In this document: positions 7,896 to 16,916 of the stretch, one piece after another
How positions within the stretch are numbered: the first letter of the stretch is position 1
Layout: each line of letters starts with the position of its first letter
DNA from: JBFMAI01 sp040755725
GTDB lineage: Bacteria; Planctomycetota; Phycisphaerae; UBA1845; Fen-1342
Direction: 5' to 3'
Assembly: GCA_040755725.1 (NCBI GenBank)
Contig: JBFMAI010000030.1
Span: 1-64,000 of the forward strand
Length of the DNA stretch: 64,000 nucleotides
Translations under genes and position numbers: made by a program
The notes under the pieces: model-generated
The model's input: the letters and a program-made list of their open reading frames with translations, nothing else
What the model was told of the DNA's origin: nothing
Database searches by the model: none

Positions 7896-9359
7896 TTACG
7901 TCGAGCGCTTCCGCGACGCCCCCGGTTCGAGCAACCCGTAGCGTTTCATCTTTTTGTACAGCGTCGTGCGGTTGACGGCCAACGTCGCCGCGGTCTTCTG
8001 CCGGTTCCAGTCGTTCGCCTCGAGCGCGGCATGGATGATGCGGCGCTCCGGCTCCTCGAGCGCTTCCTTGAGCGTCAGGGGGCGACCGTACCGCGGGGAG
8101 AAGAGCGCGCTGTCGGCCTCGGCGGCCCGCACAACGGCCGGCGGCAGGTCGGTCACGTCGATCTGCGGCCCGCGGCAGAGCACGACGGCCCGCTCGACGC
8201 AGTTTTCCAGTTCGCGGACATTACCCGGCCAACGGTAGCGCTGCATGCACTGGAGCGCCGCCTCCGTGAAGCTGAGGTGCCGCTTGCCGCACTGGTGGGC
8301 GCACTTCCGCAGGAAGTGCTCGGCCAACAACGGGATGTCGGTCAGCCGCTCGCGCAGCGGGGGCAGGTCGATGTTGACCACGTTGATGCGGTAATAGAGG
8401 TCCGGCCGGAAGCGGCCCGCCTCCACCTCGTGCTGGAGGTCCACGTTGGTCGCCAGGATGACCCGTACGTCCGCCGTCAGCGTCTTGTTTGACCCCAGCG
8501 GCTCGAACTGCCGCTCCTGAAGCACGCGCAGCAACTTGACCTGGAGCCCCGGCGAAGCGCAGGCGATTTCATCGAGGAAGATCGTGCCGCCCTCGGCGGC
8601 GCGGAACTTGCCGTCCTTGTCCGCCAACGCCCCGGTGAAGGCCCCTTTGACGTGCCCGAACAGCTCGGAGGCCAACAGCGTCTCGGGGATCGCCCCGCAA
8701 CTGATCTCGACGAACGGTCCCCGTCGACGTTGGCTCTGCTGGTGGATGGCCCGCGCGATGACCGACTTCCCCGTCCCCGTTTCTCCGTGAATCAGCACGG
8801 TCGTCCTGGAATCGGCGACCGTGGCAATCAGTTCGAAGACCCGCTGCATCTGATGGGTGCGGCCCACGATGGCATCGAGGCTGGCGGGGGCCTCGAGCGC
8901 TCGCCGCAGTGACCGGTTGGCCCGCAGCAGCGTCTGCTGTTCGATGGCGCGGCGGGCCACCTGGCGGATTTCGTCCGGTCGCACGGGTTTGGACAGAAAC
9001 TCGAAGGCGCCGACCTTCATCGCCTCGACCGCGGACTCGATGGTGCCGTACCCGCTCATCGCCACCACTAGCAGGTCGGGCCAACGATCGCGGACCGTGC
9101 GGAGCAGGTCCACGCCGTTGCCGTCGCGGAGAATCACGTCCGTGATCATGACGTCAAACGCGGACCGCTTGAGTTCGGTGATGGCCTCCCCGGCGGATGC
9201 CACGGGGACCACCTCATGACCGTCAGAGGCCAGGAACCTTTCAAGCGATTGAAGCACAAGACGATCGTCGTCAACGAGAAGCACCCGCGCGCCCCGTAGC
9301 GCTTGGGCGCCGTTGGGTTTGGATTGGTCGCCCGGTTCCGTAGTCGGCATCTCGCTCAT
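7896..9359 (-). CDS. Sigma-54-dependent response regulator (NtrC family)
   Basis: It has the full NtrC layout in ~487 residues. A receiver domain (RVLLVDDDRLVLQ, with phospho-acceptor Asp in MITDVILRDGNG and SKPV lysine) is followed by an AAA+ domain with Walker A GETGTGKS, the sigma-54 contact loop GAFTGA, and Walker B GGTIFLDE. The C-terminus is a Fis-type helix-turn-helix (NRQKTAATLAVNRTTLYKKMKR). When phosphorylated it would activate RpoN promoters. The start at 9359 (MSEMPTTEPG) avoids an implausible 39-residue basic extension. No kinase gene is adjacent; a soluble-looking kinase lies 16 kb away at 25444-26283. Confidence 0.92.
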   Translation of the reverse strand: MSEMPTTEPGDQSKPNGAQALRGARVLLVDDDRLVLQSLERFLASDGHEVVPVASAGEAITELKRSAFDVMITDVILRDGNGVDLLRTVRDRWPDLLVVAMSGYGTIESAVEAMKVGAFEFLSKPVRPDEIRQVARRAIEQQTLLRANRSLRRALEAPASLDAIVGRTHQMQRVFELIATVADSRTTVLIHGETGTGKSVIARAIHQQSQRRRGPFVEISCGAIPETLLASELFGHVKGAFTGALADKDGKFRAAEGGTIFLDEIACASPGLQVKLLRVLQERQFEPLGSNKTLTADVRVILATNVDLQHEVEAGRFRPDLYYRINVVNIDLPPLRERLTDIPLLAEHFLRKCAHQCGKRHLSFTEAALQCMQRYRWPGNVRELENCVERAVVLCRGPQIDVTDLPPAVVRAAEADSALFSPRYGRPLTLKEALEEPERRIIHAALEANDWNRQKTAATLAVNRTTLYKKMKRYGLLEPGASRKRST

Positions 9360-9757
9360 ACTAGCACCCCTGGCTGGCCAGCATCGGCAACCCGACTTCC
9401 ACAGGCCTCTGCGGCCTTTCTCAACGGCCACCACCCAGCGACGCGACGGCCTCGTGGTACCGAGTCCGCCGCACACAACGCATTAACCCCTTTACGACGG
9501 TTCCCGAATGGCAATCACAACCGCGGCGGCCACGCCCGTCGCTCGCCGTGAACGTCCCATGATGCTTATGGGCAACATCATGCCACAAAACGCCGGTGGG
9601 TCAACAGGAACAACGGGCTTCGGCGGACTTCTCGGCGCTGCGGCGAGCGATGCAGGCGCACCTGATTAGGAGATAGCGGGTTTGAATCTGAAAGGATGCG
9701 TGTCCCGGGCGGTGCCGCCAGGGAATGCGCCGCTGATGGAGAAGATGGGGCTGGCGA
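9360..9757. other. Non-coding stretch upstream of the NtrC-type gene
   Basis: No credible gene was found in these ~400 bases. The regulator's promoter should lie here, but no clear -24/-12 (GG-N10-GC) or -35/-10 pair stood out. A weak palindrome (GATG...CATC) is near 9562-9582. Confidence 0.4.
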
Positions 9758-10345
9758 TCAGTCCGGGTAGAACGTGGTGCCGCTTACGTCGACGATCAGG
9801 ACAGTGCGCAGGCCCGGGACGTAAGCTGTTTCCAAATAGGCGGTTCCGTCGGGGAGGTAGGTGCCCGGATGAAAGTCGCCCTCGAGGAGCCCGGCCCCTT
9901 CGCGGACTCGCACGGCGGCCAGGGACACCGGCCACGCGCCGTCAACGGGCGTGCCGGTCCAGCACGCTAGTCCCACCAGCGCCCCGCGCGCCAAGTCGGG
10001 GCAGGGACCGATTTGGGGGATTGCTCGGGCGACGAGCTCCCATTCCTTGGCGGACCGGACCTGGAGCAGCCCGAGCCGGGATCCCAACGGGTAACACACG
10101 CGTTGCAGCGCGGCGGCGTCCGGAACGACGAGCTTCTTCTGGGCGGACTTGCGGGCTGGGGGGGCGCTCTCCAAGGCGGCTACCGTGATGGTTCGGGGGG
10201 CGGCGGCGGGTTGGCAGCTGGGCAGCAACGTCGCCCCGAGCGTCAGTCCGAGTACCCGCGCCAGGGTGCGGCGCCGCGCGCGGGGCGGATGCTTGCAAAC
10301 CCCGCGGACTCTCCTTACCTTCACGTTTTGTTTGTGCCTTGGCAT
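9758..10345 (-). CDS. Hypothetical secreted or lipoprotein-like protein
   Basis: This 195-residue protein has a basic N-terminus followed by a hydrophobic stretch (LARVLGLTLGATLLPSC), which could be a signal sequence with a loose lipobox ending at Cys. The mature part has no recognised domain. It contains conserved-looking pieces such as VCYPLGSRLGLLQVRSAKEWELVARAIP and a C-terminal LRTVLIVDVSGTTFYPD. It is divergent from alanine dehydrogenase, with only 50 bp between the two starts. Coding is supported by a continuous signal-peptide-to-stop layout and balanced composition, but the function is unknown. Confidence 0.6.
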   Translation of the reverse strand: MPRHKQNVKVRRVRGVCKHPPRARRRTLARVLGLTLGATLLPSCQPAAAPRTITVAALESAPPARKSAQKKLVVPDAAALQRVCYPLGSRLGLLQVRSAKEWELVARAIPQIGPCPDLARGALVGLACWTGTPVDGAWPVSLAAVRVREGAGLLEGDFHPGTYLPDGTAYLETAYVPGLRTVLIVDVSGTTFYPD

Positions 10346-10395
10346 GGTTGCGGGGTCTATATCGACCCATTCCCGCCCTTCCAGGAGTTGTCCGC

Positions 10396-11505
10396 ATGAT
10401 CATCGGCGTTCCGAAAGAGATTAAGCCTGACGAGTATCGCGTTGCGGTAGTGCCGGCCGGTGTCGAGCAATTGAAGCGGGCCGGCCACACGGTCCTTATC
10501 GAGCGGGGCGCAGGGGTCGGGTCCGGTATCGCCGATGCGGATTATGAGTCGTACGGGGCGGAGTTGATCGCCTCGCCCCGCGAGGTCTGGGAGCGGGCCG
10601 AGCTTATCTGCAAGGTCAAGGAGCCGCTCGCGGAGGAGATCGCGCGCATCCGTGAGAACCAGGTCGTGTTCACGTACTTCCATTTCGCCGCCAGTCGGGA
10701 GTTGACCGAGGGCGTCCGCGACTCGGGCTGTATCGCCATCGCGTACGAGACGATTTACGATCAACAGGGCCGTTTGCCGCTGCTGGCGCCGATGAGCGAA
10801 GTCGCCGGCAAGATGAGCGTTCAGGAGGGGGCCAAGTATCTTGAGCGCCCGATGGAAGGGCGGGGGATTCTGCTGGGCGGCATTCCGGGCGTCGAACCGG
10901 CCAACGTGGTGGTGCTGGGCGGCGGGATTGTCGGCACCTGCGCGGCCCGTCTGGCCGCCGGGTTCGGGGCCAACGTCGTCATCCTGGACATCGACCTGTA
11001 TCGTCTGCGCTACCTCGACGAGGTCATGCCCGCCAACGTCAAGACGGTGTACAGCACCCCCGAGGCCATCCGGCGGCACATTCAGACCGCGGACCTGGTG
11101 ATCGGCGGCGTGCTGATTACGGGGGCGCGGGCGCCGCGGTTGATTCGGCGGGAGTACCTGTCGCTGATGCATCCCGGCTCGGTCATCGTGGACGTGGCGG
11201 TGGACCAGGGCGGGTGCTGCGAGACGACGCGGCCGACCACGCACGCCAACCCGACGTATGTTGTGGACGGGGTGGTCCACTACGGCGTGGCGAACATGCC
11301 GGGCGCGGTCGCGCGGACCAGCACCTTCGGCCTCACCAACGCGACGATCTCGTACCTGGTCAGGCTGGCCGGGATGGGCTGGCAGAAGGCTTGCGCGGCC
11401 GATCCCGGTCTGGCGGCGGGCGTGAACATGGTCCGCGGCAAGATCACCAACCGCCCCGTGGCCGAGGCTTTCAATCTGCCGTTTGAACCCTACGAGCCGA
11501 AATAG
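10396..11505 (+). CDS. ald: Alanine dehydrogenase
   Basis: This enzyme interconverts L-alanine and pyruvate plus ammonia with NAD(H). The N-terminus MIIGVPKEIKPDEYRVAVVP is the family signature. The VFTYFHFAASRELTEG segment carries the active-site His, and VVVLGGGIVGTCAARLA is the NAD-binding Rossmann motif. The C-terminal KITNRPVAEAF is also typical. The ATG at 10396 has AGGAG nine bases upstream, and the 369-residue length fits the family (~370). The gene stands alone. Confidence 0.95.
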   Translation: MIIGVPKEIKPDEYRVAVVPAGVEQLKRAGHTVLIERGAGVGSGIADADYESYGAELIASPREVWERAELICKVKEPLAEEIARIRENQVVFTYFHFAASRELTEGVRDSGCIAIAYETIYDQQGRLPLLAPMSEVAGKMSVQEGAKYLERPMEGRGILLGGIPGVEPANVVVLGGGIVGTCAARLAAGFGANVVILDIDLYRLRYLDEVMPANVKTVYSTPEAIRRHIQTADLVIGGVLITGARAPRLIRREYLSLMHPGSVIVDVAVDQGGCCETTRPTTHANPTYVVDGVVHYGVANMPGAVARTSTFGLTNATISYLVRLAGMGWQKACAADPGLAAGVNMVRGKITNRPVAEAFNLPFEPYEPK

Positions 11506-11592
11506 CGGCGGCCCACGGGGCAGTGCGGCGCGCGGAACGGGCGACCGGGCGGCCGGCCGCCGGCGGGGACATTCCGTGCCGAGGATGACCTT

Positions 11593-12969
11593 ATGAAGAA
11601 ATGGCTCATCTTGATCGTCGTCGTGGCCCTCGTGGTGGTGGTGTGGCTGGTCGCGCGGAATCGGGTCATGGTGCCGATCTGGGCCCAGCCGAAATTCGGC
11701 CCGGTGACGCGGGGGGACATCCGCGTGCCGATCACCGCCGCGGGGTTGATTCACGCCAGTGAGGTGATTGAGATCAAGCCCGAGGCGTCCGGGGTCGTGA
11801 CCGACGTGCCGGTGATTGAAGGCACGTATCTGAAGCGGGGCGACACCCTGGTGGTCATCAACCCGGACGACGAGCAGCGGATGGTTGATCGGGCCCAGGC
11901 GAACTACGACCGGGCCGAAGCCCTGTTGCGGCAGGCGCGAGTGGCCGTCGAGCAGGCCCAGGTCAAGATCGACGGGGCCCGGGCGCAGTTGGCGGAACTG
12001 GAGGCGCAGGCCGCCATCACGCAGTTCGAGCTCGAGAAACAGGAGAGCTACGCGCGGGAAGGACGGGCGGAGGTGTACAGCGCCCAGTCGCTCAACGACG
12101 CCCGCGCCCGCCACGCGATCGTGCTGGCCCAGCAGGCGTCGGCCCGGGTGGCGATCCGGGCGGCGGAGCTGGCCCGCCAGGACACGGAGGCCGCGGTCGC
12201 GTCGCAGGAGGCCGTCGTGAAGTCGGCCCGGAAGGAACTGGAAGACGCGCAGTCGCGGCTGCGCAAGACGACCGTGCTGGCGCCCCGCGACGCCATCGTG
12301 ACGCAGGTTTTCGTCAAGGCCGGCAACCTGGTGCAATCCGGCACGCAGAGCATCATGGGCGGGTCGCAACTGATGATGCTGGCCGACGTGTCGAAGAAGA
12401 AGGTCATCGCGCGGCTGGACGAAGCCGACTACGGCCGCGTCCTGGCCATCTCCCCGGTGGACGCGCTGCCCGACATGCCCGGGCTGCGGCAGGCGGCCGC
12501 CGAGAACGCCGAGCAGATTGAGAAGCGCACCGGCCGCGTCCGCGTCACGGTGGACGCCTTCCCCGACCAGCACTTCGAGGGGCGGATCGAGCGGGTCGAA
12601 CCCCAGGGCAAACTCAACGCCGGCTCGTCCATCATCCAGTTCGACGTTCACGTGGAGATCACCGACCCGCAGCGGCACATGCTGCCGCTCGGCGCCCAGG
12701 CGCAGGTGGAGTTCACGGTGGAAAGTGCCGTGGGGGTCCTCCGCGTGCCCGCCGAAGCGGTCAAGACCTTCGAGGACCAGCGTGGCGTGTACGTCAAGAC
12801 GACCCCGGCGCCCGGCAGCGGCGAGCAGTGGGGCAAGCGGTTCGTCGCGTGCCGTTTCGGCGTGAGCGACGGCGAGTACACGCAGGTCATCGAGGCCCTG
12901 GGCGGGTTCGAGATCAAGGAGGGGCTGGAAGTCTACACCCGCCTGCCGCAGGAACTGACCGAAGAGTAG
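11593..12969 (+). CDS. HlyD/MacA-type periplasmic adaptor of an efflux ABC transporter
   Basis: One N-terminal membrane anchor (KKWLILIVVVALVVVVWLVA) is followed by a biotinyl-lipoyl-like half (VIEIKPEASGVVTDVPVIEGTYLKRGDTL), a long Ala/Gln/Glu-rich coiled coil (~residues 95-215), the second lipoyl half (TVLAPRDAIVTQVFVKAGNLV) and a beta-barrel region. This is the membrane-fusion adaptor that links an inner-membrane pump to an outer-membrane channel. It is 18 bp ahead of the ABC ATPase gene, which is the MacA-MacB order. The exported substrate is not evident. Confidence 0.88.
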   Translation: MKKWLILIVVVALVVVVWLVARNRVMVPIWAQPKFGPVTRGDIRVPITAAGLIHASEVIEIKPEASGVVTDVPVIEGTYLKRGDTLVVINPDDEQRMVDRAQANYDRAEALLRQARVAVEQAQVKIDGARAQLAELEAQAAITQFELEKQESYAREGRAEVYSAQSLNDARARHAIVLAQQASARVAIRAAELARQDTEAAVASQEAVVKSARKELEDAQSRLRKTTVLAPRDAIVTQVFVKAGNLVQSGTQSIMGGSQLMMLADVSKKKVIARLDEADYGRVLAISPVDALPDMPGLRQAAAENAEQIEKRTGRVRVTVDAFPDQHFEGRIERVEPQGKLNAGSSIIQFDVHVEITDPQRHMLPLGAQAQVEFTVESAVGVLRVPAEAVKTFEDQRGVYVKTTPAPGSGEQWGKRFVACRFGVSDGEYTQVIEALGGFEIKEGLEVYTRLPQELTEE

Positions 12970-12987
12970 GCCGCGGAGCTGCGCCAC

Positions 12988-14187
12988 GTGCCGCTGATCG
13001 AAACGCACGGTCTGACCAAACTCTACCGCATGGGCACGTCCATCGTGCGCGCCCTGGACGGCGTCGACGTGTCCATCGAACGCGGCGATTTCGTGGCCAT
13101 TACGGGGGCCTCCGGCAGTGGCAAGAGCACCATGATGCACCTGCTGGGGTGCCTGGACCGGCCCACGGCGGGGCGCTATCTGCTCGACGGCCGCGACGTC
13201 AGCGACCTGTCCGATCGGCAGCTCGCTGCGATCCGCAACCGCCAGATCGGCTTCGTCTTCCAGACTTTCAACTTGATCAATCGCACGACGGCGCTGGAGA
13301 ACGTGATCGTCCCGCAGTTCTACGCCCGCCGGGCCAACACGCGGGCCGCGGCCCTGCGCGCCCTGGAGCGGGTGGGCCTGGCGCAGCGAGCGCACCACAA
13401 CCCGAACGAACTGTCCGGGGGCGAACGCCAGCGCGTGGCCATCGCCCGGGCCATCGTCAACGACCCCGCGGTGCTGCTGGCGGACGAGCCGACGGGGAAC
13501 CTCGACTCGAAGACCGGCGCGCAGATACTCGGCATCTTCCGCGACCTTAGCGTGCAGGGCGTGACGATCGTCATCGTCACGCACGAGCCCTCCATTGCCC
13601 GCCAGGCCCGCCGCGTCATCCTGATGCGCGACGGCAAGATCGTGGCCGATCAACCGGCCGGCCCAGCGCCCCCGCAAGGCAGGCAGGCGCTGGAGGTGTC
13701 GGAACCGGCACCCGCCGCCGAGAGCGTTCCGGTCGCCGCGACGGCGGCCCCCCTCGGCGTGGCGGCGGCCCCGGTCGCGGAGAGCGCGGCAACCAGCGCC
13801 CGGCGAGTACGGGGCGCCATCGCCGGGTTGACGTGCAGCCTGGTGGCGGTCGCGCTGCTCGCCCTGGCCTTGGTGGTGCAGCAGGTTGTCATGCGGGTGT
13901 ACCCGGTGCCGACGTTCGACCCCGCCCGGCCGCAACTGCCGCCGCTGCCGGTCATACTGGCCGGGCTCGGGGTGCTGGCCGGGCTGCTGACCGGCTTGGT
14001 GCTCGGGATTGTCGGCGTCGCCGTCTCGGTCGGCGCGCGTCGGCGGCTCCGCATGGAACCGGGGTATTGGACGGGCGCGCGCCATGTCACAGCCGGGCTC
14101 GTGCTGGGTGGTCTGGCCATCGTCGCCGCGGTGGGCATCCCGCTGGCCGGGATCGTCGCCGGCCTGGTCCTGCGCAAGCCGGGCTGA
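12988..14187 (+). CDS. MacB/LolD-type ABC transporter ATPase with C-terminal membrane extension
   Basis: The first ~225 residues are an ABC ATPase of the MacB/LolD group: Walker A GASGSGKS, Q-loop FVFQTFNLI, signature LSGGERQRVAIARA, Walker B VLLADEPTGNLDS and the switch His in VTHEP. An Ala/Pro-rich linker then leads to about 125 residues with three or four hydrophobic segments (AGLTCSLVAVALLALALVVQQ, PLPVILAGLGVLAGLLTGL, LGGLAIVAAVGIPLAGIVAGL). These resemble a small DUF4190-like membrane module rather than the MacB permease with its large periplasmic domain. No permease gene follows, so the pump partner must be elsewhere. The start codon is GTG at 12988. Confidence 0.86.
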   Translation: MPLIETHGLTKLYRMGTSIVRALDGVDVSIERGDFVAITGASGSGKSTMMHLLGCLDRPTAGRYLLDGRDVSDLSDRQLAAIRNRQIGFVFQTFNLINRTTALENVIVPQFYARRANTRAAALRALERVGLAQRAHHNPNELSGGERQRVAIARAIVNDPAVLLADEPTGNLDSKTGAQILGIFRDLSVQGVTIVIVTHEPSIARQARRVILMRDGKIVADQPAGPAPPQGRQALEVSEPAPAAESVPVAATAAPLGVAAAPVAESAATSARRVRGAIAGLTCSLVAVALLALALVVQQVVMRVYPVPTFDPARPQLPPLPVILAGLGVLAGLLTGLVLGIVGVAVSVGARRRLRMEPGYWTGARHVTAGLVLGGLAIVAAVGIPLAGIVAGLVLRKPG

Positions 14188-14193
14188 AGTGGG

Positions 14194-14943
14194 TCACTCT
14201 GAGGGGGCCAGCCGCTGCAATTGGTTCCGTGTGGCGCGAAAGTCCTTCGGCAGCGGCGCTTCGAACGTCATCGGTGAACCTTCGTCGGGGTGGGTGAGGG
14301 TAATCCGGGCCGCGTGCAGGGTCAGCCGTTGTATCAGCGGTCGCTCGGCATGTCGCCGGCTGGGGCGGTAATCGGGTTTGAAGTGCGAGAGCCAGAGGGC
14401 CTGACCGCCCCCGTACACGGGGTCGACCGCCAGCGGGAAGCCGAGCGCGGCGAGGTGCGCGCGAATCTGGTGCTTGCGGCCGGTCACCGGCCGGCATTCC
14501 AAGAGCGTATGGCCGGGCAGGTACTGGACGACATGGTAGCGCGTCAGGGCCGGCCGGCCGCGACCGACGGTGGTCCGCACGCGGTTTTGCCGCCGATCGT
14601 AGACGAGGGCGAGGTCGATTTCGCCGTCCCCGGCGACGTGCCCCGTCACGAGGGCGAGGTAGACCTTCTCCACTTGGCGGCCCGCGAATTGGGACACAAG
14701 GGCCCGCTGGGCCGCCAGCGTCCGGGCGTAGACCAGTACGCCGCTGGCGTCCCGATCCAGCCGATGCACGATGCGCAGCGCCGGATTCGCGGCCAATTCC
14801 GCCCGGTCGCGCAGCAGGTCCGGGATGGCCGCTTCCCCGCCGCGCGTCCCCGCCGAAGCCAGCCGGGCCGGCTTGCTGACCACCACGAGGTGCTCGTCGA
14901 GGTACAGGAGCAAGAGGTGATCGGGCCGCGGTTCGCGGGGCAT
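14194..14943 (-). CDS. RluA-family pseudouridine synthase
   Basis: The protein isomerises a uridine in rRNA or tRNA to pseudouridine. The catalytic motif HRLDRDASGVLVYARTLAAQ, with the conserved Asp in HRLDR, is present, followed by KVYLALVTGHV and RPVTGRKHQIRAHLAALG. No N-terminal S4 domain is present, and the 249-residue length fits the RluA/TruC side of the family. Its ATG overlaps the stop of the diadenylate cyclase gene by one base (TGATG), so it is translationally coupled. The target base cannot be told. Confidence 0.9.
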   Translation of the reverse strand: MPREPRPDHLLLLYLDEHLVVVSKPARLASAGTRGGEAAIPDLLRDRAELAANPALRIVHRLDRDASGVLVYARTLAAQRALVSQFAGRQVEKVYLALVTGHVAGDGEIDLALVYDRRQNRVRTTVGRGRPALTRYHVVQYLPGHTLLECRPVTGRKHQIRAHLAALGFPLAVDPVYGGGQALWLSHFKPDYRPSRRHAERPLIQRLTLHAARITLTHPDEGSPMTFEAPLPKDFRATRNQLQRLAPSE

Positions 14944-16802
14944 CAGCCGCCCTCCGCCGTGCGGGGCACGAGCGTGACCTGCACGGAGCGGCTACCGACA
15001 ACGGAGACGCCCTTGGGCGTGGTGAAGATGACGGGGAGTGTGCGGAAAAGCTCCTCCGGCGGCTCGTCGGGGCCGGGGAGCAGATCCGCGCTGACGTGGA
15101 CAAAGGCGTCGATCTCCGGGCCGCTGAGGGCGTCGAAGACGGCTTCGTCGCGCTGCACCTCCACGTCGATCCGCCATTCGTTCAGGTCATTGCGGACGAC
15201 GCGGTAGCGCTCGGCGACCTCCGGGTTGACGAACAGGCGCACGACCACGTTGCGGACCAAGGTCGGCTGCGCGACGACCCGCACGGTGACGGTGACCTTA
15301 TCGGGGGACAGCCGCGCGGGCCCGATCAGGCCGGCGGGCGCCGAGACCGCTACGCTGCGGAAGGTCCGCACGTCGCCCGCCGACAGTCCCTCCAGTTGGC
15401 GTCCGAGGGTGGCATACACCCGCCCCTGCGCCTCCAGAGTCCGCAGGTCGTCGCGGCGCACGTCCACGGTGACGGTCGGGGGCTCGGCGCGCTCGAGGGC
15501 GATGCGCACGGGCCCGCCCCCCGTGCGCACGTCCACGGGGAGCACCACGGTGGTGCGCTCGAACACGTGGAAGGTGAGCCGGGCGAGCCCGACGTCGGTG
15601 ACGGTGAGGCCGCGTTCGCGGATCTCCCGGGCGTTTTCGAGCAGCTTGCGAATGCCGCCTTCGCGGGCCTCGATGGCATAGGCCTCGGGGCGCGGACCGT
15701 AGGCATGGGGCGTCACCCACGTCACGGGCATCGGTTCCTTCGCGTACGTGGCCCGCAAGCGGTCGATCGACCGCCCGGAACCGGTGAAGGTTGCCTCGAA
15801 GACCAGCGGCTGCCCCAGGACCTCGACTTCGCGGCCGGGGTCTTCGTGGCGGACCTCCAGGCGGACCTGGCAGGTGTCGGTGACGAAGGTCGCCTGATCG
15901 GCCACATACCAGATGACGAGCGTGAGCGGCACGACGACCAGCGCGTGGCGGGCACGCCCCCACAGCCGCCGATGCCACGGCTGGCCGTCAGTGGTCTTGA
16001 TGCGCTGCGCGTGCCCGGCGAGCCGGGTGGACAATTCCTCGGCCAGATCGTCGAGGGACAGATAGCGGGTCAGCCGCCCGTTGTCGGCCAGCGACACGAC
16101 GCCGGTCTCTTCCGAGATCACCAGGACCAGCGCGTCGGTCTCGTAGCTCATCCCGACTGCGGCCAGGTGCCGGCTGCCCAACGCCGTGTCCACCTCATCG
16201 CTTTCCGCCGAAGGGAACTGGCAGTTGGCGGCAACGATGCGCGTGCCGTCGATAATGACCCCCAGGTCGTGGAGCGGCGAATTGGGAAAGAAGATGTTGT
16301 TGAGCAGGTTGGCGGAGACCTCCGCGTTCAGGATCGTTCCGTTCTCCGCCCAGCCGCGCAGGTCCACGCTCCGCTGAATGGCGATCAGGGCCCCGTACCG
16401 GTTGCGCGACAGATACCCCGCCGCTTTCACCAGGGCGGCGATGACCTGGGACTCCGGCGTCCCGGCCCGCCGCAAACGCACGTCGCCGACGCGGATGATC
16501 GCGCGGCGCAACTCCGGTTGAAAAACGACCAGGGCGATGAACGCCAGGCTGTACAGGAGGTAGCTGTACAGCAGGTTCAGCCGCTCCCATTCGAACTGGG
16601 CCGTCACCACGCGCACGATCAGCGTGGCCCCCACCAGGATGATGAGTACGCCGCGCAACGGCCGCGTCCCGCGCGTGCCGTGCAGGACGCCGGCGACCCA
16701 ATGGACGCACAGGCCGATCAGCAGCAGTTCGACGACCACCGCGGGCAGGTCGTACGCGCCGCTGGTCAAGCGGTAATACAGGCTTCTCAGCATGTCGCCC
16801 AT
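14943..16802 (-). CDS. Fused membrane diadenylate cyclase (DAC) and YbbR-type protein (CdaA-CdaR-like)
   Basis: The N-terminus has three membrane segments, then a DAC domain that in relatives makes cyclic di-AMP from two ATP. Seen here are LRRAIIRVGD, NIFFPNSPLHDLGVIIDG, GSRHLAAVGMSYETDAL and VISEETG. The catalytic Asp (D179) is kept, but the usual D-G-A reads D-L-G and the usual R-H-R reads R-H-L. A fourth membrane segment near residues 283-300 leads into ~320 residues of YbbR-like repeats, the part that is a separate CdaR protein in Firmicutes. The start at 16802 is one of three close ATGs (16811, 16802, 16793). Cyclase activity is uncertain because of the changed motifs. Confidence 0.82.
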   Translation of the reverse strand: MGDMLRSLYYRLTSGAYDLPAVVVELLLIGLCVHWVAGVLHGTRGTRPLRGVLIILVGATLIVRVVTAQFEWERLNLLYSYLLYSLAFIALVVFQPELRRAIIRVGDVRLRRAGTPESQVIAALVKAAGYLSRNRYGALIAIQRSVDLRGWAENGTILNAEVSANLLNNIFFPNSPLHDLGVIIDGTRIVAANCQFPSAESDEVDTALGSRHLAAVGMSYETDALVLVISEETGVVSLADNGRLTRYLSLDDLAEELSTRLAGHAQRIKTTDGQPWHRRLWGRARHALVVVPLTLVIWYVADQATFVTDTCQVRLEVRHEDPGREVEVLGQPLVFEATFTGSGRSIDRLRATYAKEPMPVTWVTPHAYGPRPEAYAIEAREGGIRKLLENAREIRERGLTVTDVGLARLTFHVFERTTVVLPVDVRTGGGPVRIALERAEPPTVTVDVRRDDLRTLEAQGRVYATLGRQLEGLSAGDVRTFRSVAVSAPAGLIGPARLSPDKVTVTVRVVAQPTLVRNVVVRLFVNPEVAERYRVVRNDLNEWRIDVEVQRDEAVFDALSGPEIDAFVHVSADLLPGPDEPPEELFRTLPVIFTTPKGVSVVGSRSVQVTLVPRTAEGG

Positions 16803-16916
16803 GCGTCGCATGGTAGTATAGAATGGTGCCGGCGGTCGCTCCACCGGCGCCAGCGGGCCTGCGCGGCTTCGACCCGCCCGGCCGCGGGGAGCGCCGCACC
16901 ATGAGACCGGGGTCCG

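Noticed and set aside
9360..9757. Sigma-54 promoter in the NtrC-type regulator's upstream region
   Set aside because: No GG-N10-GC pair with surrounding TGGCAC/TTGC bases was found.
10357..14085. Very long open frame on the minus strand (over 1200 codons) across ald, the adaptor and the ABC ATPase
   Set aside because: It is antisense to three genes with clear family motifs and consists of Arg/His/Gln-rich low-similarity sequence, the usual shadow in high-GC DNA.
15096..16904. Plus-strand open frame of about 600 codons opposite the diadenylate cyclase gene
   Set aside because: Arg/Asp/His/Gln-rich shadow of the DAC-YbbR gene with no recognisable domain.
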